Shown here piece after piece: positions 37,396-49,636 of a stretch of DNA of 64,000 bases (its first letter is position 1; each line of letters begins with the position of its first letter). The notes beneath the pieces are model-generated. The model saw only the letters and a program-made list of their open reading frames with translations. It made no database searches and had not been told where the DNA came from. The DNA is from Colletes latitarsis. Lineage: Eukaryota > Arthropoda > Insecta > Hymenoptera > Colletidae. The stretch spans positions 27,618,479-27,682,478 of the forward strand of contig NC_135147.1 of NCBI RefSeq assembly GCF_051014445.1, written 5' to 3'. The position numbers and the translations under genes were made by a program.

Positions 37396-40300
37396 TATCT
37401 ACTCGCTCGATATTGGATCGTAATCCGTCTCGATAACGGTGTCTTAATTATGAAACGTCTAGACACAGACTAGTTTACTATATCGTGTAGGTAAGCTGCC
37501 TTCGATATCAGGATAACGCACTCTATTACATTATTCACGTCCGACGGAAATGAAAGTATCTACGATGCTCGTAAAAACTTTCTACGCAAACGAAACGTGT
37601 TTGTATCTCGCAGAGAAAATGTTTCTCGAATTATATGTATACTATCTTTTTGCATCTTTACAAAGAACAGAATACGTAGAGTCGAATCTTTCATATCCGA
37701 GCTGTCCCCTCTGTGTACTTGTATATCTATTTTTATTCTTTCTCTCTTGTTTCATTATTTACTTCCATCGTTCACGTTTTCTATTATCATCATCCTCCCT
37801 GTCTCTCCGTTGAATTTCCAAACGCAGAACAAAACAAAGGACACATAAGACCGTGGGCCTGAAACGGGATCGAATTATAAGAAAAATGGTTTCCACGTAC
37901 GGACTACGTAAATAGAGCAGCTACTGTACGTGGGTTTCATAATAAATCGCGGCAGTTCGCGGATCTTGGATTTTCTGGGTCGGAAACGATTTAAATATAG
38001 AATCAACGACTTTAAAACTTTTAAAACTCCGCTAGGTTCGATCATCTAGAGCTTTTCGATTCGTTTCTCGAGAGGCTGCTGGGACGGTTTTCCGCGTTGT
38101 TGGTCGCGAGCGAAATGCATTTTCCGAGCGGAGAAATCGGAGAAACGTACGCAAACGGTTAATATATTTCGCATATATCAGCGTCGCATGGTTTCCGTAT
38201 CGGGAGAAAGAAAAAGCATCGCTTCCAACTTTATTTTAGACTCGAAAAATCTTATTTATTTTTAAACGTGGAATAACTACGCGCAGGCTACCGTCGTATT
38301 TTCAATGTGAAAAATTAAATTCACGCCGTTCCTTAGACTGATTTTCGGAGCATGGAAAACAGACGAAATTATTGCGCGACGGCTGGAAAACGCGTTCTTG
38401 GTCTCGTAACACGATTCTCGTCAAACTTCCATCGAATTTCCGAGAGAACGCGAACGCGGAAAATCAGAAACACGGATATTTCAAATTACGAGCGTATCAA
38501 AATAGCGACACGAGGGAGATGGGAGAAACGCGGAATTATGGAAATCGAGATACGCGAAAAACGGCCCTTTTAATATGCAAACGGACATACTTTTGTAGAA
38601 TTCCGTCTTTGAAAAGTGTTTTAAAAATGGCGTCGTGAAAATTCTCCCATTGCCGTCGGTTCTATCACAATAGTCTATCAATGGCGAATTTCGAAGAATT
38701 TAAAGGGGAGTTGATTACTATGCAACACGCAAACAGCGGGAATAGAATTAGGTTATCCAGCCGTGTGTCGTTAATGCGCTTAAGATTGCATCGATACGAC
38801 AATTCTCTGCGACGCATCAAATACATATATCGCGGCGTAATCTGAATATGATAGCGACTGATCGCATTTGTATTCCGCACGGTGGTTAGTTCGCTGCGCT
38901 CTACGTGTTTCATCGCGAATTCTCTTCCTCTTCCCCTCCACGTTCCCCGAGTCCCATGCTATACGATATCATATTTTTCCGCGACGGATAATCCCGAGTT
39001 AGACTTTATATTTCGACCATAACGCGTACTTGCTACGAACTGCTCCTCCGTAAAACATTACCGTCGAAACGTTCGGATGCAAAGCACACCGACGCGCGGT
39101 TAAATTTCGTTAAAAGCGCGGTTTACCTCGCCACTTTGGCGTTCTGCTTGTACCTCGGAGCACAAGGAAAATCAGATTCTTGACAACGGTCGAATAGTTT
39201 AGATAGCCACAACTTTTTGCGTGTTCGCATAGTTAATTTAGCGCAGAAGGAACGCGTAGCAAGTCGAAGTTATTTCGCGAAATATAAATTCGTTGTTCCG
39301 AGGATCCAACGGCGGGCACTTTATTTTTCCAGGATCCGCGGTGTAATTTTGTCCGCGGCGTGTAAGGAGACCGAATTTCTTTGGCTCGATGTCGAACGTA
39401 TCGCTTAGTTTGGAGTCGTGTATCGGTAGGATCTCACGGAACGCCAGGAATAATTCTCGAGTGATGTATCGGCTGTAGCCGGCGGCAAACGCAGCACGTT
39501 CCACGTCACTGGATTTAGTTTCATTCCCGTCACGTACGAGGGAACGGAACGTGAAATAATAGATGGTTCAAATGAGACTGTTTTACATGACCCGCGGAAC
39601 GATGGACCCAGTTATTTCCCAGCGTACTTTGCGACAATGCATCGAGCAACAAACCTGCGATGCAGTTTTCTTCCCACGGGAGAAATCTACCGTACCGTTG
39701 GAATCGCGGCCCATTTGCAGATTGCACAACGTCCCTATGAAACCTTCTACCTCCGTATCGACTTGCTAGTTAATTAATGGAATACCGTAGCACCAGCTTC
39801 CTGTTAATGCTGCTGGATATGTAATGAACTTTCTGTTATCGACGATCGAAGTTACTGCGTTTGGAAGTCAATGTAACAAAGTTCCTCCTGTTTTGAAAAC
39901 GAGCCCCGTAAGCGCAACGATCGCCTTTCTGTCGTTTAGCTTTCTCTATTGTTTCGTTCTGGTTTTGGTCGTTGTTAATTTCTACTCTTTGATTTTGAAG
40001 AGAAGAAAAAGGACTTTGAAGAGTCATCTCGGACTTGGGCGCAAGTAGAAAAGCGAACGAATGATCAGACGCGTCAGCCGAATTTATAAATTTAATTATC
40101 TCGCAACCAAAGGCTCGAAAAAGAATATGTTATTCGTTCCTGCGATTAATATAAATACGAAAAATTTCGAAACATCCTGGTGGCGCGATAACTGAAAAAG
40201 TTGGTTCCGTTTTCAGGATCGGCGTACAAAAATATTCTATATTTTTCCAGTGCTCGTACAAATACATACGGTATGAAAAGTGTTCTCTGCAACCGATGGA

Positions 40301-42172
40301 TATCGCGTATGAATAATATCCGCGAAGAAAGTCGAAGGTTCGAATCGAGGTCTTTCGTGGCTTAGAGCTCTTCCGTACGACGGAGGAAACCTGGATTTAA
40401 ATCTGGGTCCGATGTTTCCCGAGTTCCTCTACTTTTTCCGTGTTATAAGACACCCCTATTGAAAAACGCCAGTCGCGTGGCGCCGCACAGTCTTTTAAAA
40501 CGCCTGAAAACAAATTTAAAAAGTAGTTTTAGAGCGTTATGATGGTCGATATACGACCTTTCTTCAACGGTTCGTATCCTCCTGGGTGGATTTATAGTTT
40601 TTCGCGCTTGTTTTAAAACACTGCTAATCAGCGGTCCCAAAATTCCATCGGTATAAAGAGCACGATAATGAGTTTACGAGCGGATTCTCTAAAACGCGTC
40701 GTCCCCCAGCCACGTTCCTGCGCGTGGAACACGCTTGAAACGCTTAAAATAGGTCGTGTTTCCTAATGGAAGAAAATGAACTTTTGCATTCTTTAAATGC
40801 TTCGTTTGCGCAAAATTTCATTTCGCCCGTTATAAAAAGCGTAAACGAGTCCCTGAAACCTGCACAACGTGGGACCGAGTAACGTAATTACAACCGCAAG
40901 AACTACGGCGTTCGAGCGATGCGTTTCACGATGAGAATTAACAACAGTAATTTGGTAAATTTACGGAAAATCGTAAAGTATCTGCTCGAGGGGTAATTGC
41001 TTTTTAAACTGTTCCGGAAGCTAGGGAAATATATTCGTGTTTATCGAGATTATGCTGCCTACGCAGGAAGCGATCGGTTCCCCAAGATTCTTGGCCAATT
41101 GTCCTGGTGCCAGAAGTCATTCGATAGATTTTGTAATTCAAGACTACACTGCAACTCGGCATCGATATCCGATCAAGTCACTCGTAACGTCCGGAATCCG
41201 TTTTATCACGAATATATTTATCGTTCGATAACTTGGAACAGAGAAATCCAAGCTAAACCGATTCGCGACTCGCGATAACATCGAAGTATGTATCTCTGTT
41301 TCCATAATCGAACTTATATTACATTTAGCGATATTATAAATTGTTGACAAATCATCCGGACTGGTGCCTCATCGTACGACGAAAGAATTGTTACTTCGTT
41401 TGTACTTTTGTTTAAAAGCGACGGTACGATTAAACGATCCATGTAAATTGAAGGAACGCGACACCGCGTATACGTATCAACTGCTGTTTCCGCAATAATA
41501 ACTAAATAACTAAATTTTCGTGGGCTTTTGTCGGTTGAATTTTCGAGCAAGGTAATTGATCTATATGGAAGAGTCGCGGTCGAGGGACGATGGCGAGCCT
41601 TCCGCTCCGATTCCCCTGTCCCGTCGACTCTAATTTCGATCCCGACGGAGCCAACTGGAAACGGCCGTACGCTTCTCTCGACATTCGAATACATAATATC
41701 GCGCAAATCGAATTTGCGCTCGAGCAAATACGAAGCGTCATCTATCCGCGCGCGTACGCATCCTCTTTAATACCTTCGTATCGTCGATTATGGGGTTCGT
41801 TCGACGCCCCCTGGGTGTTTAGCAACCCAAAAATAATAAACGATCGAAAGTTTGAAAGGAACATTCCCTCGTGCGTAGTTATTTAGAAAGAGAACGTCGA
41901 AAGGGGAGGCGATCGTTCACGGGTTAATCGAGTTTTCGCGGTGTCGCGTTGCTCCATTGGAAAAGCGCAGGAAACCGAAACGAGGGGCAAAGGGCACACG
42001 CCAAGAAATCTAATGAAAGAGGCAACGTTTTTTCGACGGTGTACGGTCTTTGAAAGCTGTCGATCGTCAATCGCTGTATCGCGTTAGCGTTTCCCGCGAC
42101 GAGAAAAGGAGGGGGTGAACTTTTCGTGCTGACGAAAAGAGAAGAGTCACGAGAGAACGAGATCAGTCCGCC

Positions 42173-42185
42173 ATGAATTATGCAT
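42173..42185 (-). promoter_or_regulatory. candidate POU-homeodomain site 1
   Basis: ATGAATTATGCAT, which on the minus strand reads ATGCATAATTCAT. This is close to the known binding consensus of class IV POU factors (Brn-3/Unc-86/Acj6 type). The same 13 bases recur 461 bases downstream. Function is inferred from motif only. Confidence 0.35.
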
Positions 42186-42633
42186 ACGCTGCGCGGGAAC
42201 GACGAAAATCAAAAGGCATTTCTCCCCTTAAATTTCCAACGGCCTCGGCGAAGTGCCAGCGCGAAGCTGCGCGGTCTAAATGTTACCTCCGAGCTCTAAT
42301 TAACGCCAACCACTTTTCAGCTGTCGGCTATCGAACGGGCAACTCGTTAGGTCGTACGAACAACGCATTTTTCGAGGCAAGGGAAAACGCGTTTCGAAGG
42401 AATCGATTTAGATCGGATCGTCGCGGGCACCCACTCGGAGAGTTTACTTTGGATATATCGCGGGAATATTTATCCGAGAAAGGGAATACCTTTTTCACAA
42501 ACGATCGATTCTATTATGATCGTGCGAAATGTATATTGCCCCGACGAAGCGTGTAAAAAAGGAACGCCGAAGGAGGGTCAAAGGGGAATAACGGGGATGA
42601 GAGAGAAAGGGGTAGCGTCCGGAAATCGGTGCG

Positions 42634-42646
42634 ATGAATTATGCAT
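42634..42646 (-). promoter_or_regulatory. candidate POU-homeodomain site 2
   Basis: This is an exact second copy of ATGAATTATGCAT. A further CTATGCATGCAA lies 20 bases downstream (about 42666-42677), giving a small cluster of ATGCAT cores. Function is inferred. Confidence 0.35.
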
Positions 42647-43771
42647 GCCAGGAATCGAAGCGTGGCTATGCATGCAACATTGATCGTCGAAATGCCGCAT
42701 TACGTATTTGGAGCGTGTACGCCGCGAGATATCGCGAAAATACTTGCAACGCGGGAACGGAGCGGAGGACCGTCCGAAACAAGAAAAAAAGCTTTCCATT
42801 CGCGCATCCCGGCACGCGGATACCGATGTCGTTCCCCATGCTCGTGTAATTTCTCGCGAAACGAGCAAATGCTCGAGAAAATTAAATAACACCGATAGTA
42901 TCGAAAACAATACGGACACCCTGTATACGGCTCGGAGCGGAATTCTACGTGTACAAATAAGTCGAAAAGAACGGATAACATTTTTTTGCTGGAACGTTCG
43001 TTTTCGAGATAATCGCGATCGAATACGACTTGGCTGTCGCGTCTGGCCATTAATCAGCTTTTCTACTTGCACCGATAGTCCTACGTACATTTTCTCGAAA
43101 ATAAGGCCTCGAACGAACAAACGTTATCCTTTCTTTTCTACTTATTTCGACACGTTGAACCCTTTGCCCTCTTGTCCCATCCTTTTCATGTTTTCCAAAT
43201 TTTGATCGAATCCAAAGAAAGTTTATTCGTGGTTTTCAATCAGGGCAAAAGCATCTCATCGAATTTCTCCAACTTCCAATTCGACGAGTTTCTCGGCGCG
43301 AGTCAGCCTGTTTAATTCACGTCTATTTTCGCGCGAAAGGGTCGGTTTCCCTCGTCCGGAGGATGAAATTTCTTTTCAAGATGCCCCGTGTTTCTGGACA
43401 CGCGAGCGTTCGGGAACATTTTCGAAAACAATTCGGCGCGCGTCGACGCGGTTATGCGCAAAGGAAACAAAATACATTCGCAAATGATCGATCGACGCAC
43501 CGTCGAGCCACCGCGAAAGTCGGTCATTCGTTCCTCGATGGAAATACCACAGACGAGGAATGTTCGAATACCGAATAAGTAGTTGATTCTAATGATCTCC
43601 TACGATAGTGAATGTATTTCATTAAAATTTATTTACGTGGTAGAGTTCATGGATACCTACAAAAAAGAATTAAACAACATTTCCGTAGAGCGTCGAACAA
43701 ATTTATTAAAAATGAAAAACGATTTTTGAAGAAAAATCGACAGGAGGTAGGGGCTGGAATTTTTCGGTGAA

Positions 43772-43886
43772 AAAGAAAATTTCAAATCGTTCTGAAAAAA
43801 TTATTTTCGATTACAGGGGTCAATTACAATCATTTTTGGTGAATAGACATACCCCCGAAATCCTACGCATTTTCGAGAAAAAAATT
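43772..43886. mobile_element. foldback MITE internal fragment (copy 5)
   Basis: About 115 bases match the inner part of the family: TTCTGAAAAAATTATTTTCG, GGGGTCAATTACAATCATTT, TGGTGAATAGACATACCCCC, then GAAATCCTACGCATTTTCGAG. The order is the reverse complement of the central block of copies 3 and 4. Neither terminal repeat is present, so it is a truncated, immobile remnant. Confidence 0.8.
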
Positions 43887-44505
43887 AAACTCGTGTCCTC
43901 GATGCGCGAAAAAGACTGAAAGAGGACAAGAAGAATGGCTGTTTGAAAAAGTCTCGAGCACTCATTCGAATTCGTCTCCCGATTAAATTTTGTAGCGGAG
44001 TTACGTTTTAAGAAGGCAGCAAATTACGCGGATCGATACCGCGGCACGTTAAACATTTCATAAGCCCCGGCAGCTTGAATAAATAAACGTAGTCTGGTAA
44101 AGTTTGCTGTTCCGAGTACACCGACCGTTGAATTAAATGTGAAATGGTCCTCGGTCTGTTGCAACGTAAAACGCCGTTTGCATTTCGCTCGAGTTTAAAA
44201 TTATTCTCGGCGACGCGTGGAGGGCGCGAAGATGGAATCGTGCAGGTTCCGATGCGTAATTCCGGAAGGCGCGAATGATCAGGAATCGAGCTCCTTGGAA
44301 AACCGAGAGGACGCGTCGGTGATCGAAAGCGGAGCTGAAAATTAATTAGAAGCACTTCCACCGCATCGAATCGATAATCGTTAATTAGACTGTCGTCAAA
44401 GGACGACGCTTCGACATTCCCACCACGGATAATGTAGCAGCCGTTACGAAACCGTTCAGCCTCTAATAGATTGAGACTAAACATAACTTGACGCGTCGTT
44501 GCTTT

Positions 44506-44513
44506 ATGCAAAT
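44506..44513 (+). promoter_or_regulatory. octamer ATGCAAAT
   Basis: This is a perfect octamer, the generic POU-factor site, directly followed by GAAT, so that ATGCAAATGAAT also contains a second half-site. It lies about 1.9 kb after the paired ATGAATTATGCAT sites. An isolated octamer is expected by chance about once per tens of kilobases, so support is weak. Confidence 0.25.
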
Positions 44514-45983
44514 GAATTTTACATAAATTGGAAATGTCTCGGCGCGATACAACGTGTATCCCAGCTTCTGAGAACGCCTACCACAATCGATCCAAACACG
44601 CACCCGTAAATCTTAATTACCTGTACATATACATAGTACACGTATATACAATATAGATAGATAGCTCGAAATATTTATACATATAGACTGATGTTTTACT
44701 TTGTATACTTTTTTTTTGCGCATCTTTCTTGTTGTTTTGAATATATTCGACGAAGCAGGAACGCGAACGTTCACGGCCCGATCGAGATTGCTGGAACGGA
44801 TTACATTCCATTGCATTCTTGATAGTTGCTCGGTACCTCCGATCTAATTTTCGCTTATCTCTCGGCGGACAACAAAATGCATTTAATCCTCGAACAAGGT
44901 TGCGTCGTAGCAACGGAACGGACAACGCATTCACGGTTCCTCGGAGAGATTCGAGCGATAAAAAGATCTTAGGTTCCCCGTGAAATTCGCGTTTCAAAAT
45001 GAACACAATGGGGAAGCAATTCGAGACCGCGGACGCTGCTAATTTCAGGGAAAAGCGAAGAACAATGTTCCTTTCACGGCGCTGCGAGCAGTTTGTAGGG
45101 CGAAAAGCGTCGACGACGATGACGATGACGAGAATTCGTGTGGTCGTTGAGCGTACCGCGGCGAATAAGAATCCAGAAAACGGTCGAGCCATCCGCGACA
45201 TCGCATTGTTGATTCATCGCGTTCGCGTTCTGTGTCGCCTCGTCGACGACGGCCACGACCACCACGGAAAAGCTGGATAATTTATGCGCACCGTAACTCG
45301 ACGGACGCGATTCAGCATGCGCCACCGCATCTACGTCTTTCATTTACTCGTATTCCTTGCCGCGCCACGCAGCGACGCGACGTCTCGTCTTCATAGACTC
45401 GCGGATCTTTTTGAAACCTGTGCACGTTCGGTGAATACTAATTGCATTTTTACGTCGCATGCTGGCGAATATTGCGCTTCGATAAAAATAAGAAACGACC
45501 TTCTCGTACACGTCCCGTTTCCTGATACGCTAATCTACCCTTAAATTTCGTCAGTCGGATCGATCCTCTTTCCTTGTTTGCTGAACGAATTTAATTATTA
45601 ACAACGATTTTAAAGAGGACGCGTCGATCCGTCTAACGTCGCGACATCGCATCGCGAGATTTACGATTTTACGATATTCGCGAAGAATTGCAATTCAGGA
45701 CGGTGCGCCCTCGAAAATAGAAGAACCATTCAGAATCGTCGAGAGGTTTTGTTCCGAGTGATTTGTATAGCGTCGCAACGTGACCATTATCCATAAAAAG
45801 GATGTTATCCCAGTTAACGATCGTCGCCGTCCGGGAACAGGACATTTATCTTCGTTCCGTAAAAGCAAGGGCCACTAGTAGTCGACCATCGTTCACGACC
45901 GGTTGGACGTTTACAAGATTATGCAGTCCAAGTGGCCGTCTGTGCGGGCAAGCAGGGGGTCACGGTTCATCGGAGTGTCGTCG

Positions 45984-46003
45984 TGTACGTACGCGTACGT
46001 ACA
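45984..46003. repeat. perfect 20-bp alternating purine-pyrimidine palindrome
   Basis: TGTACGTACGCGTACGTACA equals its own reverse complement over all 20 bases and alternates pyrimidine and purine without a break. The palindrome stops at both ends (G left, T right). Such a sequence can form a cruciform or Z-DNA. Confidence 0.9.
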
Positions 46004-49000
46004 TCTAATTAATTGACCAACCGAGCCACGAATGTCGACGCGATCGTAAATCATGCGATCGCGTTCTCGTTCTGCGCGGATGCTGCCGACGAACCGTTTA
46101 TTACTATTAACAAACCCGTCGCTCTCCTGATCGAGAGATCTCGGATCAAGAACGGCTTACGACGCGGCGTCGCGTCGTCGACGCGTTTACGGAAAAAGCG
46201 TTAAACACGAAATGCACGCGCAACAGCGTTAACGCGGCATCCGTTTTAATCGGAACGAGTAACAGACGAGATAAATCACGCGTTACGCGTCGCAAACGGC
46301 AACGGTGACCGTCGTCGTAGTTATTTATATCCTGACGTTTCGAAGCGAAACATATTTCCGCGTGTCTCGCCACGATTAATCTTTATTACCCGGAAGCCAG
46401 AATGCGAGCGTGGGAGACGACGCGCCGCGCCGTGCACGTCGATCGATTTGGTTCTTCAAATTCTCGCGACAACGATACGAAACGCGAGATTAATGTTTCG
46501 ACCGAGTCCCGAGCGAAATAGCGTGTACTACGTGATGCGTGGACGCGTTACGCGACTAAAAAATTCGTCGCGTTGCCGTAAGGGCAGCGTATTCGCGATC
46601 GGAAATTTCGACCCGCCTGGAACGAATCTGTCCCTCGACGCGGCGTTGTTTATCCGGTGTCTGTTGAAAAACGATCGAGTGGTCGCGAAAGCTCGCACAA
46701 CGATGTCAACGAGATCGACGCGACTCGGATCGGCTGCTATCCAACGGTTTTTAATCCATAAAACGTTCGCAGGTTCGGTCGTCGGTGTTTCTTCGTCGAG
46801 GAAATAAAAGACTTTGCTGCGGTTCATTGAGAAAATCGACGCGTCGATTATATTTTGATCGGTATTTCCGATAAAGTACAGGAAGTACATGGACGTAACG
46901 AAGTAGGTACTCGAACAACGTCCCGCGCGTCCGCGACGCGTTATCAGCGCTTGGTTCATCGACATGTTTATTTCACGCATTATTCGGACTTTGGGCACTG
47001 GATTAAACTTGGTATTCTCTTTAAAGCCGCGGGCGCACCGTCGAGATTCTAGTTCACGTTCTCCGCTGGTACGGAGAGTTTGCTCATTAGGTATGCGTTT
47101 ACATAGCTTCGTCAAGCGTATCTTGAGTTTCGTAGTAAATTTTGGCTTCGCCTAAATTATGCTGTAATAATCCTGGATGACCTTAGCCGGCCCACCGGAA
47201 ACGACGAGCAAACGCGCAAGCAGCAAGATGTTTTGCGCGAAGCAGATCTTAAGTACCTTAAGCAGATTTTCCCGATGGACCGGCAAATTGAATTCTTTTT
47301 CGATTTCCGAATAGTTACTACGTTTCTTACTAGAAGGAGATTTTATCGAAATACGTAAGTGGACGACGCGTCGTGATCCACGCGTATCTTGCAAGTAGAA
47401 GAAGGCAGTGTATGGTCAGACGCTAGTAGAAAAACGCTCGTAGCTGCGATCATAAAATGGAGACACAAGTGGCACGGTTCGTTCGATACGTACAGGTTGT
47501 TCGGCTACAGGTGTCCGAAACTTTAAGGGGTGATTTTACGTTTCAGAGTAAGACGATGATAAAAACGTGCCACCTATTCTCTTGTAAATTAAACTCGATA
47601 TTGCTTTTAAATCCCTTCGTACAACTTGCTTGTTTTAAATTTGTATTTTAACGCGACGCGTAGTTATAGACATCGGCTAGTTTTGATAGCCACTTTTGCC
47701 GGAGAGGAAAAAACAAATTCCAGATCTACGTACTTTGATTTCAAACGGAATACGTTTCAATTTATTTCAAACGCTTTTGGACGGAAACGTTGTTTTTTTG
47801 AGCCAGAAACAACTACGGTAGAGCAAATAGCAAACTTTAAATCGGATGCAACGAAACGTTGGTTGCATCGACGGGGAAAATTAAGGTCCGATTTTTCGAT
47901 GTCAGGGCCATTTAGTTTGCTCGAAAGCTTTAGTAGTTTAGGTAACCCTAACTAACGCATCGTAGCGATCGTTGTGCGTTCGTTAAGGTAACGCAATGGT
48001 AAAATCGGTACGCGATTCGCCCGCGTCGGACGCTCTTCCGGCGTTTCGCATTGCGGCGAATGGCTCCGCTCGTCCCGTCGCGCCGACTCGTGAAATTAGG
48101 TACCCTTTCATCGCGCTGCTTTCCCTATATTTTATTATTTGCCTTCCTCTCCGGTCTAGCTCTGCAGGATGCAGGTCGTACGAAACAGTTTTCCCCTACT
48201 CGTGTCTACTTCTTTCTCGTCTCTCCACTTTTAAAGTGGTCTAATCTGCGGTAACGTTCCCTTGCTCTTTTCCCTTTTTCTCTTCCTGCCGCGTCTTGTT
48301 CGTTTTTTCATTTAATTCTATTCACGAGAAACAGCTAATTTTGAAACGCTACACGCTCGTTGGCTGGCCTGCGAAACGAACCAATCCCCTCTTTATTTCT
48401 TTTCTCTTTTGCGCGAAACTCGCGAGGCGCCAACTCGAAAGAATTCACCGATGTACTTTCGATATTAGCTTGGAAGGATTTACCTTGCTCGATCATCTTT
48501 CCCTCGTCGATATTCTATGGCTATTACGCTACAAACGTGACCGCGTAATTCGCTTCTCGACGCGACTCCTCTATATCAAACCATAAGTGGAGTCATCTGT
48601 GTCGGACAGCCCTTACGAACCGTTACGCGAAACAACGCTTCAACACTCGTTGTATAATAATGAAATTCACGGGCGGTAACAAAGGTCTTTTGTAACCATT
48701 GACGTTGACGAGCCTTTGTGCGAGCCACGCTTCGTCGTTCGAGCTCTCAATTTCTCGACCGATTACGACCGCGATGTCGCCGAGCCGTACTTTGCGTGTC
48801 GCGCAATCTGCGTTGAATCAAACAATTGTAGATCATCGGCGTAGATCCGAGCAAACGCATACGCGAGGAAAACTGCTAACAAGATCGTTGATAAATAAGG
48901 AAAAGCAACGACCGTAAATCAGAGCCTCGCGGAGCGTGATATATCGTTGATGTCGCGTCGTTTGCCTGTAAATAAATTTAATCGAAAGAAATGAGACGCA

Positions 49001-49619
49001 TACTCGAAAAATTCGAATTCCGGAGAACCGTCGAAGAGTTCGAGATCTCTTAATCTTTTCTGTCGTCCTGGCAGATTCCGTGCATATTTACTTGGCTGTT
49101 GGCCGCCTTTCGACCCAACGGACAATTCCTTTTCGGCGCACGCTTAACTTCGAACGCTAGGATTCCAACTTTAAAATTCTACGCGAGCTCCCCGTTGCCT
49201 CGACGATAAAAATATACCGGTGCGACGAAACTTGCACGAGGCATCCGGAGAGGCTGTACTTGGAAAGGACGGTGGTTCCATCTTGGAATCTCCGTTCGCG
49301 AAAACCTATCGTATTCGTACGCACGCTGCGATCCAAACTTTTAATCGACCGGCTGACCAATTAAAAGTTCGCCAGCACGCGGTGAACAACTTGGAGACGC
49401 GTTTCCACTTTGAGTACCGATTGAACATTGGCGGCGCGGTGACACGATATTTCGTCCAAGATTTAACGTCGACGACCAACGTTTAAATCGATAATGAGAG
49501 AGTAACTCTGTCGAGAATAATTAATAATTAATCGATTAGTGGGTGAAGAGTCGGTTACGCGGGTAGGAGGCGCGTTGAACGGGGAGAAACGATGGTCGCG
49601 TGGTCGGGTCCGTTTCGCG

Positions 49620-49636
49620 TTGCCTCGCCTCGCCTC
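49620..49636. repeat. (CCTCG)n 5-bp repeat
   Basis: TTGCCTCGCCTCGCCTC, about three units of the same pentamer as at 31764 and, on the other strand, 52528. Confidence 0.55.

Larger units (their letters stand above)
37396..43771 (+). other. putative intron segment without supportable gene
   Basis: No supportable gene. A 74-codon plus-strand frame at 39824-40048 encodes a hydrophobic stretch followed by Lys/Arg (residues about 30-65). It could be read as a one-pass membrane microprotein, but there is no other support. Paired POU-like sites lie at 42173 and 42634, and an 8-bp-stem hairpin with a four-base loop at 43720-43739. Confidence 0.4.

Noticed and set aside
39824..40048. 74-codon frame with a hydrophobic segment followed by basic residues
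   Set aside because: Could mimic a one-pass membrane microprotein, but there is no promoter, splice or conservation evidence, and the complementary strand is open as well.
40331..40345. GGTTCGAATCGAG as a tRNA B box
   Set aside because: Lacks the final CC pair and any A box 30-60 bases upstream.
47411..47450. GGTCAGAC Inr-like sequence as a promoter
   Set aside because: No DPE or TATA at the required distances and no coding exon downstream.
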